A DNA stretch of 64,000 nt, from positions 20,605-84,604 of the forward strand of contig DASQJL010000042.1 of the NCBI GenBank assembly GCA_035631035.1. Reading direction: 5' to 3'. The notes beneath the pieces are model-generated. The model did not search any database. It saw nothing but the letters and a program-made list of their open reading frames with translations, and was not told where the DNA came from. This stretch comes from Candidatus Binatia bacterium (lineage in GTDB: Bacteria; Eisenbacteria; RBG-16-71-46; SZUA-252). The position numbers and the translations under genes were made by a program. Each line of letters opens with the position of its first letter. Within the stretch, counting starts at the first letter, position 1. Below are positions 44,111 to 52,971 of this stretch, piece after piece.

Positions 44111-45300
44111 CCTTCCCCCGTCTCGTCATCGCCGCCGGCGACCCCTCGGGGGACCGCCTGGGCGCGGCACTCCTCGCGGCGCTTCGCGCGCGCGGCGTGC
44201 GCGTGGAGGCGGCGGGCCTGGCCGGGCCCGCGCTCCGCGAGGCCGGGATGCACGCGGCCGCGCCGATGGAATCGGTGGCCGTCATGGGATTCGCCGAAGT
44301 GATCCGCCATCTCCCCGCCATCCGCCGCGCGCGCGCCGCCGTGCTCGGGCTTCTCGAGCAGGACCCCGAAGCCATCTTCCTGCCGATCGACTCCCCGGGG
44401 CTGAATCTGGGACTGGCCCGCGCCGCGCATCGCATGGGGCGCCGCGTCGTCTACTACGTCCTGCCTCAGGTCTGGGCCTGGGGCTACGGCCGCGTGCGTC
44501 GGATCCGCGAGGACGTGGACCTCATGCTGCTCCTCTTCCGCTTCGAGGAGGCGATCGCCGCGCGGGAGGGAATCGCCGCGCGCTGGGTGGGCCACCCCGC
44601 GGGAGCGCTCGCGCCCCCGCCCGCGGCGCGGGACGACGCGCGATCCGCGCTCGGGATCGAGGACGACGCCACGCTGATCGCCCTCCTTCCCGGAAGCCGC
44701 GTCGGGGAAGTGCGCCGCCATCTCGCGCCGATGCTCGATGCCGCCGCGCGTCTGGCCGGTCCGTGGGCGAAGCCGGTCCGCGTGGTGGTGAGCGACGCCG
44801 GCCCGGTCGCCGAGACCGCGGCGCGCGGGGACGCGGCGTCCCTCTGGAACACGGTGCGCCCCCTTCGCGTGGCCGGCTCGTCGGCGCCGCTGCTCGCCGC
44901 CTGCGACATCGCGCTGGTCGCCTCGGGCACCGCCACGCTCGAGGCCGCGGTGATCGGCGCGCCGTTTGTGATCGTCTACCGCACCGGGCGGCTCAACTAC
45001 GAGATCGCGCGGCGCCTGGTCCGCCTCCCGCGCGTCGGGCTCGCCAACATCGTCGTCGGGGTCGACGCCGCTCCCGAGTGCATCCAGGACCGCGCCACCG
45101 GGATCGAGATCGCGCGCGCCGCAGTACCGCTGCTCGTGGAGCCCGCGCGCCGCGAGGCGCAGCGCGCCGCGTTCGCGCCCCTGCCGGGGCTCCTCGGCGG
45201 CGGAGGCTCGGCCGACCGAGCGGCCGAGGCGCTGATCGAGTTCGTGGAGCGGGGCCGCGTCCCGGCCGCTGCGGGCGCGGCGCACGGAGCGGGAGGGTGA
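44107..45300 (+). CDS. lpxB: Lipid-A-disaccharide synthase (apparent CTG start)
   Basis: 397 residues. N-terminal motif VIAAGDPSGD, then VYYVLPQVWAWGYGR, LLPGSRVGEVRRH and ASGTATLEAAV: all GT19 hallmarks. It joins UDP-diacylglucosamine and lipid X. The conserved N-terminus begins a few residues after the previous stop; no ATG, GTG or TTG in frame lies near, and the next downstream ATG (~44248) would remove the nucleotide-binding start. The codon at the expected place is CTG 44107, overlapping the stop as CTGA, exactly as GTGA is used elsewhere here. Confidence 0.9.
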   Translation: MTFPRLVIAAGDPSGDRLGAALLAALRARGVRVEAAGLAGPALREAGMHAAAPMESVAVMGFAEVIRHLPAIRRARAAVLGLLEQDPEAIFLPIDSPGLNLGLARAAHRMGRRVVYYVLPQVWAWGYGRVRRIREDVDLMLLLFRFEEAIAAREGIAARWVGHPAGALAPPPAARDDARSALGIEDDATLIALLPGSRVGEVRRHLAPMLDAAARLAGPWAKPVRVVVSDAGPVAETAARGDAASLWNTVRPLRVAGSSAPLLAACDIALVASGTATLEAAVIGAPFVIVYRTGRLNYEIARRLVRLPRVGLANIVVGVDAAPECIQDRATGIEIARAAVPLLVEPARREAQRAAFAPLPGLLGGGGSADRAAEALIEFVERGRVPAAAGAAHGAGG

Positions 45301-46607
45301 TGGGCGCCGGTCTCGCGGTCTATCGCGGCCTCACCTGGGGCCTGGGCCTGGTGCTCCCGGCCGCCGCGGGACTCGGCCGGGCCGACGGCGCCTGGCGGGG
45401 CGCGCTGACCGGCGCGAGCGCCGAGGGGGCGGCGAGCGCGGGGAGCATCTGGGTGCACGCCGCCTCCATGGGCGAAGTGGGCGCCGCGCGCCGGTGGGTG
45501 GACGCGCTCGTCGAGGCGGGCGTGCGGCCGCCGCTCCTCCTCACCACGCGCACGAGGACCGGCCTGGAGCGGGCGCGCCGCGAGATGCCGGGCCGTGTGG
45601 CCGCCCGCATCGCGCCGCTCGATCTGCCCCAGACCGTCCGCGCCCTCCTGGAGTCCGCCTGCCCCTCGCGGCTCGACGTCGTCGAGACCGAAGTGTGGCC
45701 CAACCTGATCCTCGAGGCGCGCCGCGCGCGCGTCGCGGTCGTGTTCGTGAGCGGCACGGTCTCCGCCCGCACGGAGCGGCGCCTCCGCGCGCTCGGCGTG
45801 GCCGGCCCGGCGCTCCTGGGAAACGGCGTCTTCGCGCTCGCGCGGGACGACGAGGCCGCCGCGCGCTTTCGCGCCCTCGGAATTCCCGAAGCGCGCGTGC
45901 GCGTCGCGGGCGATCTCAAGGCCGACTTCCCGTCTCCCGCCGCCGTTCCGGCCGAGGGGGAGCGCGTCGCGGTCGTGTTCGGAAGCTTCCGGCCGGGCGA
46001 GGAGGCGACGGCGCTTGCGATCGCGGAGGCGCTCCACGGCATGGGTGTGGAGGAGGGGCGTCCGGCGACTCCTCCGGCTCGTCCGCTCCTCGTGGTGGCG
46101 CCGCGTCACGAAGAAGGAGCCGCCCGGGCGCGGCGGCTGTTCGCGGGCGCGGGCTATGCCGTGTTCGAGCGCGGCGCGGCGGAGCGCTCCGTCGAGACCC
46201 TGCCGGCATGGCTTTCGCGCGCCGCAAGCGGCGCCCGGACGAGGGTCGCGATCCTCTCGACCCACGGCGAGCTGCCCGAGGCCTACGACCACGCGCGCGT
46301 CGCGATCGTGGGCGGCACCTTTGCGCCCTTCGGCGGCCATACGCCGCTCGAGGCCGCGTCGCGCGGATGCCCGGTGATCGCGGGCCCCTACCACGATGCC
46401 GTCGCGCGCGCGCTCGGTGCGATCGCGCGGGACGGGGGCGCCGCCATCGCGCCCGACCCGGCCTCCGCCGCGGCGGTTGCGGCCTCGTGGTGGCGCGACG
46501 GCGGTTTCGCCGCGCGGAGCCAGGCCGCGCTCCGGGCCGCGAGATCGCTGGGCGGCGCGGCGCGCCGCGGACTGGAAGCGCTCGAAGCCTGGAGACTCGT
46601 TCCGTGA
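45300..46607 (+). CDS. waaA: 3-deoxy-D-manno-octulosonic acid transferase
   Basis: 435 residues. An N-terminal membrane helix, then the WaaA motifs IWVHAASMGEVGAAR with the catalytic Glu, DVVETEVWPNLI and GGTFAPFGGHTPLEAA. It attaches Kdo to lipid IVA. It starts in the lpxB stop (TGATG) after GGAGGG and shares GTGA with lpxK. Confidence 0.92.
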   Translation: MGAGLAVYRGLTWGLGLVLPAAAGLGRADGAWRGALTGASAEGAASAGSIWVHAASMGEVGAARRWVDALVEAGVRPPLLLTTRTRTGLERARREMPGRVAARIAPLDLPQTVRALLESACPSRLDVVETEVWPNLILEARRARVAVVFVSGTVSARTERRLRALGVAGPALLGNGVFALARDDEAAARFRALGIPEARVRVAGDLKADFPSPAAVPAEGERVAVVFGSFRPGEEATALAIAEALHGMGVEEGRPATPPARPLLVVAPRHEEGAARARRLFAGAGYAVFERGAAERSVETLPAWLSRAASGARTRVAILSTHGELPEAYDHARVAIVGGTFAPFGGHTPLEAASRGCPVIAGPYHDAVARALGAIARDGGAAIAPDPASAAAVAASWWRDGGFAARSQAALRAARSLGGAARRGLEALEAWRLVP

Positions 46608-47782
46608 CGCGGCGCTTCGGGCGGGGGCCGGCGGGAGCGGTCGAGTCCTCCTGGTCGGGAGCGCCCGGCACCGTTCCCTGGACGCTCGCGCTCGGTCCCG
46701 CCGCTTCGCTCTACGAAGCCGCCGCCTCGCGCGCGCGGCGGCGCGCGGCCGCGACGCGCCGGCTCGCAAGCGGCGTGGACGTGATCGCGGTCGGAAACCT
46801 GACGGTGGGGGGCACGGGAAAGTCGTCGCTCGCGCGGTGGATCGCCGCGCGTGCCGGCGCCAGGGGCCGCGCGGCACTGCTCCTCCGCGGGCACGGGGGA
46901 AGCCGCTCCGGGGAGGAGCCGCGGGCGCTGCCCGATTTCGCGGGCTATCCGCTCGCGCGCGCCGCCGAATGGTTCGGGGACGAGGCGGCCGCCCATCGCG
47001 CGGCGCTCCCCGCGTGCGTCGCCGTGGTCGCGGGCCACGACCGCTGGCGCGCGGCGCTCCTGGCCCGGGAAGGCTACGGCGCGCGCACCGTGGTGCTCGA
47101 CGACGGATGGGAGCAGGGAACGCTCGCCTGGAACGCGCTCTGGGTGGCGCTCGACCCGGAACGCCCCGCGGGAAACGGGCGCGAGCTTCCGGCCGGCCCC
47201 CTGCGGCGGCCACCGCGCACGCTGGGCGAAGCCCACGTGCTCGCGTTCGTGCTGGAGCGCGCGGACCAGGAGGTCCCGGACGCCGTGGTCGCCTGGGCGC
47301 GTCAGTTCGCTCCGATCGCATGCGCCGCGCGGTTTCGCCGCGTGCTGCGCGGCCTGGCGCGCGCGGGACTGCCCGGAGCGCGCCCCGAGCCGGTCGGCCA
47401 GGCGCTTCCGGGCCCGGCCCTCCTCCTCTCGGCGGTGGGCGCTCCCGCGCGCCTCGAGCGCTTCGTCCGGGGCGCGGGAATCACTATTGCCGCCCATGCG
47501 GCCTTTCCCGATCATGCGCGGGTGGAACCCGGCCGGCTGCGGGAGCTGATGCGGGAGGCGGCCCGCCGCGGCGCGGTCGCGGCGATCGTCACGGAGAAAG
47601 ACGAATACCGCTGGTCGCTTCCTCCCGATCCGCCGATCCCGGTGCTGGCGCTCCGGACCGACCTGGAGCCGCTCGATCCGGTGGACCGCCTGCCCGGCAT
47701 CGCCCCGGGACCGATCCGCGCCAACTGCGGCGGCGAACCGATCGCGGTCCCCACCGGCGCCGCGACCGGCGCCGCGACCTGA
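46604..47782 (+). CDS. lpxK: Tetraacyldisaccharide 4'-kinase
   Basis: 392 residues. The P-loop is VGNLTVGGTGKSS near residue 65; the Asp of VVLDDGWEQ is the second conserved site, normally VVLDDGFQH. The C-terminal VTEKDEYRW is the usual VTEKDAVK segment. It phosphorylates the 4' position of the lipid A precursor. The N-terminus has ~35 extra residues, and the C-terminus ends in a Gly/Ala/Thr-rich tail. GTG 46604 overlaps waaA. Confidence 0.9.
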   Translation: MTRRFGRGPAGAVESSWSGAPGTVPWTLALGPAASLYEAAASRARRRAAATRRLASGVDVIAVGNLTVGGTGKSSLARWIAARAGARGRAALLLRGHGGSRSGEEPRALPDFAGYPLARAAEWFGDEAAAHRAALPACVAVVAGHDRWRAALLAREGYGARTVVLDDGWEQGTLAWNALWVALDPERPAGNGRELPAGPLRRPPRTLGEAHVLAFVLERADQEVPDAVVAWARQFAPIACAARFRRVLRGLARAGLPGARPEPVGQALPGPALLLSAVGAPARLERFVRGAGITIAAHAAFPDHARVEPGRLRELMREAARRGAVAAIVTEKDEYRWSLPPDPPIPVLALRTDLEPLDPVDRLPGIAPGPIRANCGGEPIAVPTGAATGAAT

Positions 47783-47794
47783 CCCGAGGAGCCC

Positions 47795-49423
47795 GTGCCC
47801 CGACGCCACAACGACCTCGAAACCGAAGTGCTCGTCATCGGCAGCGGCATCGCCGGCCTCTCGACGGCGCTGCACGCCGCGCAGACGACGCGCGTCCTGA
47901 TCGTCACCAAGGTCCACGCCGAGGAATCGAACACCAACTACGCGCAGGGCGGGGTCGCCGCCGTGCTCGGCGAGGACGACAAGGTCGCGCTGCACGAGCG
48001 CGACACGCTGGTCGCCGGGGACGGCCTCTGCGATCCCGAGGCGGTGCGCGTCCTGGTGGAGGAGGGCCCCGGCGAGGTGCTACGGCTGATGGGGCTGGGG
48101 GTCCGGTTCTCGCACGATCCGGAGGGCCGTCTCGCGCTGGGGCGCGAGGGAGGGCACTCGCGCCGGCGCATCGTCCACGCCAAGGACCGGACCGGGCACG
48201 CGATCGAGCGGGTCCTGCTGAAGCTGGCGCGCGCGCACCCGCGGATCTCGATCCTCGAGAATCAGATCGCGGTGGACCTCATCCTCGACTCCAAGATGCG
48301 CGGCCGCCGCTCCGTCCCCGAGAAGGATCGGATCTGGGGCGCCTACGTGCTCGACCGCGAGAGCGGGGCGATCCAGGCGATCGGCGCCCGCGCGACGGTG
48401 CTCGCCACGGGCGGCTCGGGAAAGGTCTACCTGTACACGACGAATCCCGACATCGCGACCGGCGACGGGCTGGCGGCGGGCTTCCGCGCGGGCGCGGCCG
48501 CGGCCGACCTCGAGTTCATGCAGTTCCATCCGACCTGCCTCTTCCACCCCGAGGCGAAGTCGTTCCTGATCTCCGAGGCGGTTCGCGGCGAGGGCGCGCA
48601 CCTGCTCACGCTGGACGGGAAGCGCTTCATGCAGCGCTATCACCGCCTCAAGGAACTCGCCCCGCGCGACGTGGTGGCGCGCGCCATCGACTTCGAGATG
48701 AAGAAGCGCGGGGACAAGTGCGTCCTCCTGGACATGCGCCCGCTCGGAAAGCGGCTCCTCACGACGCGCTTCCCGCACATCACGAGCCGTCTCCTCGAGT
48801 ACGGGTTCGACCCGTTCAAGGAGCCGGTCCCGGTGGTGCCGGCCGCGCACTACATGTGCGGCGGGATCCTGACCGACCTCGAGGGGCGCGCCACCATCCC
48901 CGGGCTCTACGCGTGCGGGGAGGTCGCCTGCACCGGGGTGCACGGGGCGAACCGGCTGGCTTCCAACTCGCTCCTCGAGGCGATCGTCTTCTCGCGCCGG
49001 GCCGGCATGGCCCTTCTCCGGCAGGTCACGGGGGAGCGTCCCGATCGCATTCCGGCGGTCCCGGAATGGCGCTACAACGGCGCGGTCGAGCCCAAGGAAC
49101 AGGTGATTTTCGACCACAATTGGGATGCCATCCGGCGAGTCATGTGGGACTATATGGGCATCGTCCGGAGCGATGAGCGCCTCGCGCGGGCCGCCTCCAT
49201 GATCGCCGTTCTGCGCGACCAGACCGAGGGCGACTACCAGCGCTATCGCCTCGATGCGGACCTGGTGGAGCTTCGGAACGTCGGCCTCGTGGCGGACCTG
49301 ATCATCGCCTGCGCCCGCCGCCGCAAGGAGAGCCGGGGCCTCCACTACAACGTCGACCATCTCCGGCGGGACGACCGCCGCTTCCGCCGCGACACGGTGC
49401 TGACCCGACAGGACGTGCGCTGA
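47795..49423 (+). CDS. nadB: L-aspartate oxidase
   Basis: 542 residues. FAD motif VLVIGSGIAGLSTAL, substrate-site THY-like NTNYAQGGVAAV, QFHPTCLF, and the GVHGANRLASNSLLEA segment shared with fumarate reductase/succinate dehydrogenase flavoproteins. NadB oxidises aspartate to iminoaspartate for NAD synthesis. Length and the isolated context favour NadB over SdhA. GTG 47795 is preceded by CGAGGAG. No nadA or nadC lies nearby. Confidence 0.9.
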   Translation: MPRRHNDLETEVLVIGSGIAGLSTALHAAQTTRVLIVTKVHAEESNTNYAQGGVAAVLGEDDKVALHERDTLVAGDGLCDPEAVRVLVEEGPGEVLRLMGLGVRFSHDPEGRLALGREGGHSRRRIVHAKDRTGHAIERVLLKLARAHPRISILENQIAVDLILDSKMRGRRSVPEKDRIWGAYVLDRESGAIQAIGARATVLATGGSGKVYLYTTNPDIATGDGLAAGFRAGAAAADLEFMQFHPTCLFHPEAKSFLISEAVRGEGAHLLTLDGKRFMQRYHRLKELAPRDVVARAIDFEMKKRGDKCVLLDMRPLGKRLLTTRFPHITSRLLEYGFDPFKEPVPVVPAAHYMCGGILTDLEGRATIPGLYACGEVACTGVHGANRLASNSLLEAIVFSRRAGMALLRQVTGERPDRIPAVPEWRYNGAVEPKEQVIFDHNWDAIRRVMWDYMGIVRSDERLARAASMIAVLRDQTEGDYQRYRLDADLVELRNVGLVADLIIACARRRKESRGLHYNVDHLRRDDRRFRRDTVLTRQDVR

Positions 49424-49424
49424 G

Positions 49425-49835
49425 ATGAGCCGCGACATCGAAACCCGGATGCTCGAGCTGGCGCAGCAGTACGGGCGCTACAAGGCGAACGCCTACCGCT
49501 TCACCTTCGACGCGGTCCGCTACACGGCCGACCGCAGCTATCAGGTCACGAAAGAGGTCCGGCACGTGACCGGCGTGGAAGTGCTCGAGGGGATCCGGCA
49601 GCTCGCCCTGGACCAGTTCGGGTTCATGGCCAAGACCGTGTTCCTCGAATGGGGCATCGAGCGGACCGAGGACTTCGGCGAGATCGTCTTCCAGCTCGTG
49701 CGCGAGGGGATCCTGAGCAAGACCGAGAAGGACAACCCGGGCGACTTCGCGAGCGGCTACGACTTCGACGAGGCCTTCGTCCGGAACTACGACTGGCTCG
49801 ACCGGCTGGGCGAGCCTCGGACCCACCGGGCTTAG
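49425..49835 (+). CDS. Minf_1886-family small conserved protein
   Basis: 136 residues, soluble, function unknown. It matches the family layout: an N-terminal helix, AYRFTFDAVRYTADR, RHVTGVEVLEGIRQLAL, then TVFLEWGIERTEDFGEIVFQL and LSKTEKDNPGDFASGYDF. The family is widespread in non-proteobacterial phyla and has no assigned activity. It begins just after the nadB stop and ends eight bases before the exporter gene, so it is co-transcribed with both. Confidence 0.8.
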   Translation: MSRDIETRMLELAQQYGRYKANAYRFTFDAVRYTADRSYQVTKEVRHVTGVEVLEGIRQLALDQFGFMAKTVFLEWGIERTEDFGEIVFQLVREGILSKTEKDNPGDFASGYDFDEAFVRNYDWLDRLGEPRTHRA

Positions 49836-49842
49836 CCGCCCC

Positions 49843-51879
49843 GTGGGCCGACCCAAATCCGAGCGAAGCCCCTCCCTCCGGCTCCTCCGCTACCTCGAGC
49901 CCTACCGGGGGCATCTCGCCCTCACCGCCGCGCTCATGGTGGTCTTCGCGCTTCTGAGCGGCGCTTCGATCGGGATGATCTCCCCGTTCGTGAAGATCCT
50001 GTTCACGCCGCGTCCCGCCGTGACCGCGAGCGCCGCCGGACCGCCGGCGCCGGGATCGCCGGCCGCGGGCCTCCCGGCATCGCTGGGAACGGGAATCGCC
50101 GGGCTGGACGCGGCGGGCCTCGCGGGGACGGCGGCGTCGAAGAGCGACAGCGCCGGGGCCGCGCGCGTGTCCGCCAAGCCGCGCCCCTTCGCCGCGCTCG
50201 CCGAGCGCGGCAACCAGGCGAAGCAGAAGCTCCGGACCTGGTTCGAGCACTTCTTCCTGATCGGAGACCCGATCCGCTCGCTCACGCGGATCTGCCTCGC
50301 GCTCCTCGTCGTCTTCCTGCTGAAGAACGCCGTCGACTATCTCCAGAGCGTGCTCACGGTCTGGGTGGAACAGGCGGTGATCCGCGACATGCGGAACGAG
50401 GTCTACGCGCACCTCCACACTCTGTCGCTCTCCTTCTTCCACTCCCGGCGCACGGGCGCGCTCCTCTCGCGCTTCACGAACGACATCGCCCTCGTGCGGG
50501 GCGCCCTGGCGGCCGGATTCAGCAACCTCATCAAGTCCTCGCTGCTCCTCGCCGTCTGCCTCTTCTGGATCTTCTGGACCTCCTGGCGGCTCGCCCTCGT
50601 CTCGCTGGTCGTCGTTCCCTTCTCGCTGGTGCTGATCGTCTGGCTGGGGCGGAAGCTCCGGCGGCGGAGCAGCATCACGCAGGAGCGGATGGGGGACTTG
50701 AACGCGATCCTCCAGGAGACCCTGACCGGCATCCGCGTCGTGAAGGCGTTCGCGATGGAGGGGTTCGAGCAGCGGAAGTTCGAGCGCGCCTCCCAGGGCT
50801 ACTTCCGCGCGTTCGTGAAGCAGCGCCGCCTGGGCGCTCTGGCCGGACCGATGTCGGAATACCTCGGCGTCGTTGCGGCGACGGCGGTGCTCTGGTACGG
50901 CGGCCGCGAGATCCTCCTCACGCGCGTCATCGAGCCGCAGCAGTTCTTCATCTTCCTCTTCGCCATGCTGCAGCTGATGAGCCCGCTGAAGTCGCTCTCC
51001 AACGTGAACGCGACGCTCCAGGAGGGGCTGGCGGCCGCCGTCCGGATCTTCCGGATCCTCGACACGGAAGCGACCGTGGTCTCGCGGCCGAACGCGCGGC
51101 GGATCGCCGGGATCCACGATGGGATCGAGTTCGAGGGCGTCTCCTTCCGCTACGGGCAGGGTCCCGAGGTGCTGCGCGACGTCTCGTTCCACGTCGAGGC
51201 GGGCGAAGTGATCGCGCTCGTCGGCCCGAGCGGCGCCGGCAAGTCCACGATGGCGGACCTGGTCGCGCGCTTCTACGACCCGACCTCCGGGCGCATCCTG
51301 ATCGACGGCGTGGACCTCCGCGAGTACGAGCTCTCGTCGTGGCGCTCGCTCCTCGGGGTGGTGACGCAGGAGCCGATCCTCTTCCACGACTCGGTCTTCC
51401 ACAACATCGCCTACGGCGTATCCGACGCCGCCGACGAGGCCGTGCGCCGCGCCGCGCGGGCGGCCCACGCCGACCGCTTCATCGACGAGATGCCGGAGGG
51501 CTATCAGAGCCCGATCGGCGAGCGCGGGGTGCGACTCTCCGGGGGCGAGCGGCAGCGGATCGCGATCGCCCGGGCCATCTTCAAGGACCCGAGGCTCCTC
51601 CTGCTCGACGAGGCCACCTCCAGCCTCGACTCCCAGTCGGAGCTGCTCGTGCAGGAGGCGCTGGAGGCGCTCTTCACCGGCCGCACGGTGCTCGTGATCG
51701 CGCACCGCCTCTCGACCATCCAGCGGGCGGATCGCATCGTCGTGGTGGACCAGGGACGCATCGTGCAGATGGGCACGCACGCCGAGCTGGTCCAGACGCC
51801 CGGGCTCTACCAGAAGCTCCACCGGCTCCAGTTCCGTCTCGCGGAGGCGGGGTTCCCCGCCCATCCGCGGGCGGGCTGA
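49843..51879 (+). CDS. MsbA-like ABC exporter (lipid A / LPS flippase candidate)
   Basis: 678 residues, longer than the ~580 of MsbA. An exporter membrane domain precedes the ATPase with Walker A GPSGAGKST near 460, Q-loop VVTQEPILF, signature RLSGGERQR near 565 and Walker B LLLLDEATSSLD. The excess length is an insertion at ~56-125 between the first and second helices: an Ala/Gly/Pro/Ser-rich run followed by an amphipathic helix. Its place after the lipid A genes supports lipid A-core export; other lipid or peptide substrates are possible. The start is GTG 49843. Confidence 0.88.
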   Translation: MGRPKSERSPSLRLLRYLEPYRGHLALTAALMVVFALLSGASIGMISPFVKILFTPRPAVTASAAGPPAPGSPAAGLPASLGTGIAGLDAAGLAGTAASKSDSAGAARVSAKPRPFAALAERGNQAKQKLRTWFEHFFLIGDPIRSLTRICLALLVVFLLKNAVDYLQSVLTVWVEQAVIRDMRNEVYAHLHTLSLSFFHSRRTGALLSRFTNDIALVRGALAAGFSNLIKSSLLLAVCLFWIFWTSWRLALVSLVVVPFSLVLIVWLGRKLRRRSSITQERMGDLNAILQETLTGIRVVKAFAMEGFEQRKFERASQGYFRAFVKQRRLGALAGPMSEYLGVVAATAVLWYGGREILLTRVIEPQQFFIFLFAMLQLMSPLKSLSNVNATLQEGLAAAVRIFRILDTEATVVSRPNARRIAGIHDGIEFEGVSFRYGQGPEVLRDVSFHVEAGEVIALVGPSGAGKSTMADLVARFYDPTSGRILIDGVDLREYELSSWRSLLGVVTQEPILFHDSVFHNIAYGVSDAADEAVRRAARAAHADRFIDEMPEGYQSPIGERGVRLSGGERQRIAIARAIFKDPRLLLLDEATSSLDSQSELLVQEALEALFTGRTVLVIAHRLSTIQRADRIVVVDQGRIVQMGTHAELVQTPGLYQKLHRLQFRLAEAGFPAHPRAG

Positions 51880-51882
51880 GGG

Positions 51883-52971
51883 ATGGCGCGCGGCGCCGCT
51901 CTCGTCGTCCGCTTCTCCTCGCTCGGCGACGTCCTCCTCGCGGCCCACCTTCCCGCGTTCCTGCGCGACGCCGATCCCGGTCGCCGCGTCCTCTTCGCCA
52001 CCAAGGAGCGCTACGCGGCGATCCTGCGCGGCCACCCCGACGTGGCGCGGTTCTTCCTGCTGGAGGACAAGAGCTCCGATCCCGCGGCACCCGCGCCCTT
52101 CGGCCTCCTCGGGGGACTCGGCCTGCTCGCCACGGGACTCCGCCGCGAGGACGTGGGCGAGGTCTACGACCTGCACCAGAATCTGCGCTCCTCGCGCCTC
52201 GTCGCCTCGCTCGGCGGGGTGCGCCGTGTCGCGCCGTCCAAGCACGGGCTCCGCCGCCGGCTGATGGTGCACGCGAAGTGGCTCCGTCCCGAGCCGCTCC
52301 CGCCGCTGCTCCAGACCTACCGGGAGATCGCGGGACTCGACCCCGGGGCGCCGGTGCGTCCCTGGCTGCGCGAGGCGCTGACGGACTCCGAGCGCGCGCG
52401 GGCGCGCGCCCGTCTCGGGGAGGACGACCGCATCGCGCTGCTCGGCGTCGGCGCGCGCTGGGAGACCAAGCGCTGGCCGCTCGAGCGCTTCCTCGAGCTG
52501 GGGGAGCGGCTGCCTGCGGAGGCCGGCCTCGCGCCGCGCTATGCCGTCCCGCCGAAGAGCGCGGAGGCGTCGGCGCTTCGCGCGCGGCTCCCGGCGGGCC
52601 GCCACGGGGCGATCCTCGAGGGCTCCTTCCGCGAGTGCGCCGCGGCCGCCTCCTGGGCGCAGGTCATCGTCTCGAACGACTCGGCCACGCTCCACCTGGG
52701 TGCCGCGCTCGGCGTCCCGGCCGTCGGAATCTTCGGGAGCACCGTGCCCGCCTTCGGCTTCGCCCCTTCCGGACCGCGCGACGCCGTGGTCGAGACGGCG
52801 CTCTCCTGCCGCCCCTGCTCGGTGCACGGACGGCGGCGCTGCCCGCTGGGGCATCACCGCTGCATGCGCGACCTGGCCCCCGACGCGGTGCTGGCGGCGG
52901 TGCGAGGCGTGCTGGCGGGCGCGGGCGCCGCGGCGGGTGCCGGGGCCGCCGCGACCGAGGCCCCGGCGTGA
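51883..52971 (+). CDS. Glycosyltransferase family 9 (heptosyltransferase-like)
   Basis: 362 residues. The GT9 start VVRFSSLGDVLLAAHLP is followed by LLGVGARWETKRWPLERF and the nucleotide-sugar site SNDSATLHLGAALGVP, then GIFGST. A Cys-rich end (CRPCSVHGRRRCPLGHHRC) is common in the family. It probably transfers a heptose or other sugar to the LPS core. The ATG at 51883 follows the exporter stop by four bases. Confidence 0.87.
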   Translation: MARGAALVVRFSSLGDVLLAAHLPAFLRDADPGRRVLFATKERYAAILRGHPDVARFFLLEDKSSDPAAPAPFGLLGGLGLLATGLRREDVGEVYDLHQNLRSSRLVASLGGVRRVAPSKHGLRRRLMVHAKWLRPEPLPPLLQTYREIAGLDPGAPVRPWLREALTDSERARARARLGEDDRIALLGVGARWETKRWPLERFLELGERLPAEAGLAPRYAVPPKSAEASALRARLPAGRHGAILEGSFRECAAAASWAQVIVSNDSATLHLGAALGVPAVGIFGSTVPAFGFAPSGPRDAVVETALSCRPCSVHGRRRCPLGHHRCMRDLAPDAVLAAVRGVLAGAGAAAGAGAAATEAPA

